Source: DATIXD01 sp035518875 (lineage in GTDB: Bacteria; Pseudomonadota; Gammaproteobacteria; Methylococcales; Methylococcaceae). From it: a stretch of DNA of 7,312 nucleotides. The notes beneath the pieces are model-generated. The model made no database searches. It saw only the letters and a list, made by a program, of their open reading frames with translations, and had not been told where the DNA came from. The DNA lies in assembly GCA_035518875.1 (NCBI GenBank), contig DATIXD010000364.1:1-7312 (forward strand). The letters are read 5' to 3'. Below, one piece after another: positions 4,871-7,312 of this stretch. Each line of letters starts with the position of its first letter. Position 1 is the stretch's first letter. The translations under genes and the position numbers were made by a program.

Positions 4871-7312
4871 TTGAAAGCGGACAGCAAGACCATTTTCGGT
4901 AGTCTGCTCCAGTGGAGAGCACAACTCCACAGGGCCGGTGCTTTACGAAACCATGCCAGAGAGGAACCGCCGTTAAGGGCGGAACTCTTCAGCGCCGACC
5001 AGATGGAACGGCATGGCAGAACGTTGGCGGACTCGCACCAGTTGGCCAAAAAATCCGCTCCGGATCAGCTTCTGACAAGGCTGTCGGATAATGAAGACGT
5101 GCTCGTAGAATGCTCTCGCGTATTGACGGCAACGGTCAGCGCGAACCGTCGACTCACGCCGGCCGGGGAATGGCTACTCGATAACTTTTATTTGATCGAT
5201 GAGCAGATTCGCACGGCCAAGCGGCACTTGCCAAAGGGTTACAGCCGGGAATTGCCGCGTTTGTTGAACGGCCCTTCCGCGGGACTTCCGCGCGTGTATG
5301 ACATCGCGCTGGAGACGATTGCGCACGGCGATGGACGGGTAGACCCGGAAAGTCTCAGCCGTTTCGTGGCAGCTTACCAGACGGTCACTCCCCTCAAGTT
5401 GGGCGAATTGTGGGCCATCCCCATCATGCTGCGTCTGGCACTGATCGAGAACCTCCGGCGCGTTGCAGCCCGGATTGCCGCCGGCAGAATCGACCAAGAC
5501 CTAGCCGACTCTTGGGCGAATCAGATGATCGAGATCGTCGAGAAGGATCCGAAGAGCCTGATTCTGGTCATCGCGGACATGGCGCGGTCGAATCCGCCGA
5601 TGACGACCCCGTTCGTTTCGGAATTTGCGCGCCGCTTGCAAGGGCAGAGCTCCGCTTTGGCATTGCCCCTGACCTGGATCGAGCAGTTGCTCTCCGAGTC
5701 GCATCTGACGATCGAGCAGTTGGTACAGGCGGAGAGTCAGCAACAGGCCGCTGACCAGGTCTCTATAAGCAACAGCATCGGTAGCCTCCGGTTCCTCGGG
5801 GCGATGGACTGGCGCGAGTTTGTCGAGACGATGAGCGTTGTCGAACAGGTCTTGGGGGAGGATCCCGGTGGCGCTTACGGCAGGATGGATTTTGCCACCC
5901 GCGACCGCTACCGTCACGTCGTGGAGAAGATCGCCAAGAGCACCCGTCAGTCCGAAGGCGAAGTGGCAAGACTAGCGATCCAATTGGCGCACGAGAGCGC
6001 GGCTGTCAAGGGCAGTGATGATCGAACGGCGCATGTCGGCTTTTACCTGATCGACCGGGGATTGCCACAACTCGAACGAGCGGCGGAGGTGCGGCTACCG
6101 ACGGCTGAGGCCCTGCAAAGAGTGTTTTGCCGATATCCTTTGCTCCTCTTTCTTGGCGCGATCACGTTGATGACGGTGAGTTTCACCGGCAGCTTGCTGG
6201 TGAAGGCGCATGCCGATGGGTTGCGGGACTGGAACCTTGCGCTCATGGGTTTCCTCTCGGTCCTCGGTACCAGCCATCTGGCCGTCGCACTGGTGAACTG
6301 GCTGGCGACTTTGCTCACGACGCCGCATTTGCTGCCGCGAATGGACTTTTCCGATGGCATTCCGGCGCCATCGCGCACCTTGGTCGCAGTGCCGACTTTG
6401 CTCACCAGCGCTCGGAACATTGACGATCTGATCGAGGGGCTGGAAGTCAGGTTCCTGGCCAATCGGGACGAAAACCTGCACTTCGGCCTCTTGACTGACT
6501 TTCTGGACGCGCACGAGGAAACGGTTCCGGAGGACAAACCGCTGTTGCGGCTGGCGAAGGCGAGAATCGACGAGTTGAATGAAAAGTACCCTGGTGCGAA
6601 ACGTGACACGTTCTTTCTTTTTCATCGCCCGCGCCGATGGAACCCGCGCGAGCGGATTTGGATGGGCTACGAGCGCAAGCGCGGCAAGCTCGCGGACCTG
6701 AATTCGCTTCTGCGCGGCGGCGGGCCAAGGGATGCCTTCTCGCTCGTCGTCGGTGAGACGGCAATCCTGTCGAAGGTGAAGTACGTGATCACCCTGGACA
6801 CGGATACGCAGTTACCACGTGACGCCGCTCGGCAGTTTGTGGGGACTATGGCTCACCCGCTGAATCGTGCGCGCTACGACGAAGCCTCGCGCTTAGTCTG
6901 TGAAGGGTACGGCATCCTGCAGCCACGCGTGAGCGTGAGCCTCTCAGGTTCGAACCCATCGCGGTATGCGCGATTGTATGGGGGGGAAGCTGGTATCGAT
7001 CCGTATACACGCGCCGTCTCCGACGTTTACCAGGATGTGTTTCATGAAGGCTCATTCATCGGCAAGGGAATCTACGACGTCGATGCGTTCGAGCGCTCGC
7101 TCAGTGACCGATTTCCCGAGAATCGGATCCTGAGCCACGATCTTCTGGAAGGATGTCATGCGCGGGCAGGACTGCTGAGCGATGTACAGTTGTACGAGGA
7201 ATATCCCGCTCGCTACAGTGCCGATGTCAGCCGCCGGCACCGCTGGATTCGCGGGGACTGGCAGCTTGCGGGATGGCTGTTGCCACGCGTTCCCGGGTCT
7301 GGGCGCCGCCGT
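4871..7312 (+). CDS. ndvB: Cyclic beta-1,2-glucan synthase (NdvB/ChvB/Cgs), N-terminal part, open at window end
   Basis: 814 codons without a stop, running off the right edge; the family protein is about 2800 residues, so roughly the first third is here. The enzyme is an inner-membrane protein that polymerises glucose from UDP-glucose into beta-1,2-glucan and cyclises it for the periplasm, with roles in osmoadaptation and host interaction. Visible order: the family N-terminus PLRAELFSADQMERHG (34-49); a cytoplasmic region with EWLLDNFYLIDEQIR and LGELWAIPIMLRLALIENLR; two membrane segments (about 423-444 and 457-484); and a GT84 domain with YVITLDTDTQLPRD (DxD at D643/D645), HEGSFIGKGIYDVDAFE (725-741), SHDLLEG (D757) and RRHRWIRGDW (788-797), an RxxRW-like box. 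The C-terminal cyclisation and GH94 phosphorylase regions lie beyond the window. A TTG start at 4871 is preferred because of its ribosome binding site; the first in-frame ATG (codon 45) lies inside the conserved N-terminal motif. Confidence 0.94.
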   Translation, partial: MKADSKTIFGSLLQWRAQLHRAGALRNHAREEPPLRAELFSADQMERHGRTLADSHQLAKKSAPDQLLTRLSDNEDVLVECSRVLTATVSANRRLTPAGEWLLDNFYLIDEQIRTAKRHLPKGYSRELPRLLNGPSAGLPRVYDIALETIAHGDGRVDPESLSRFVAAYQTVTPLKLGELWAIPIMLRLALIENLRRVAARIAAGRIDQDLADSWANQMIEIVEKDPKSLILVIADMARSNPPMTTPFVSEFARRLQGQSSALALPLTWIEQLLSESHLTIEQLVQAESQQQAADQVSISNSIGSLRFLGAMDWREFVETMSVVEQVLGEDPGGAYGRMDFATRDRYRHVVEKIAKSTRQSEGEVARLAIQLAHESAAVKGSDDRTAHVGFYLIDRGLPQLERAAEVRLPTAEALQRVFCRYPLLLFLGAITLMTVSFTGSLLVKAHADGLRDWNLALMGFLSVLGTSHLAVALVNWLATLLTTPHLLPRMDFSDGIPAPSRTLVAVPTLLTSARNIDDLIEGLEVRFLANRDENLHFGLLTDFLDAHEETVPEDKPLLRLAKARIDELNEKYPGAKRDTFFLFHRPRRWNPRERIWMGYERKRGKLADLNSLLRGGGPRDAFSLVVGETAILSKVKYVITLDTDTQLPRDAARQFVGTMAHPLNRARYDEASRLVCEGYGILQPRVSVSLSGSNPSRYARLYGGEAGIDPYTRAVSDVYQDVFHEGSFIGKGIYDVDAFERSLSDRFPENRILSHDLLEGCHARAGLLSDVQLYEEYPARYSADVSRRHRWIRGDWQLAGWLLPRVPGSGRRR

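Noticed and set aside
4804..5049. 81-codon - strand frame at the start of ndvB
   Set aside because: Antisense to the conserved NdvB N-terminus, no independent evidence.
5410..5754. + strand frame with Arg/Asp-rich composition within ndvB
   Set aside because: Out-of-frame shadow; the frame beginning at 4871 has continuous NdvB similarity through this region.
6043..6625. Overlapping - strand frames of 188 and 176 codons within ndvB
   Set aside because: Ser/Arg- and Gln/Arg-rich shadows of the membrane and glycosyltransferase coding region.
1..7312. CRISPR array, tRNA or rRNA genes, toxin-antitoxin pair, defence island
   Set aside because: No regularly spaced repeats, no tRNA-like or rRNA-like sequence, and no recognised toxin, restriction or defence domain apart from the NYN protein, whose context does not indicate defence.

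Overview
The window looks like a chromosomal segment of a proteobacterium, most likely a gammaproteobacterium. The Rho protein is nearly co-linear with the Escherichia coli protein (418 versus 419 residues, same residue numbers at the active site), and the window also carries a cyclic beta-1,2-glucan synthase (NdvB/ChvB type). A Methylococcales- or Chromatiales-like host would fit, but that is only an impression. No tRNA, rRNA, CRISPR array or intact mobile element is visible.

Layout, left to right. Positions 1-501 hold a decayed tyrosine recombinase with two compensating frameshifts and a nonsense codon, and no catalytic domain. A long, AT-richer leader follows, then a cold-shock protein gene (836-1045) with a good hairpin terminator. 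Next are a single-domain RRM RNA-binding protein (1183-1446), a 272-base leader with imperfect hairpins, and rho (1719-2975), all on the + strand. Convergent to rho, on the - strand, is a NYN-nuclease protein with a C-terminal OST-HTH/LOTUS-like domain (3122-3940). After a divergent spacer comes a 24-residue lysine-rich micro-ORF with a Shine-Dalgarno sequence (4294-4368). About 500 bases with at most one doubtful small - strand ORF follow. The window ends inside a large + strand gene (4871 to the end, 814 codons, open at the right edge) encoding the N-terminal third of a cyclic beta-1,2-glucan synthase. That gene appears to start at a TTG codon, so an ATG-only, closed-ORF search would miss it.

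Functional reading. Four adjacent genes (cold-shock protein, RRM protein, Rho, NYN-LOTUS protein) all encode proteins expected to bind or cut RNA, so the left two thirds is an RNA-metabolism neighbourhood. Only the gene content and order are seen; any functional coupling is inference. The usual gammaproteobacterial neighbour of rho, trxA, is absent upstream. The glucan synthase is a separate envelope/osmoadaptation function. I do not see a clear previously undescribed defence or mobile system. The most open questions are the NYN-LOTUS protein beside rho, the structured rho and csp leaders, and the two micro-ORFs.
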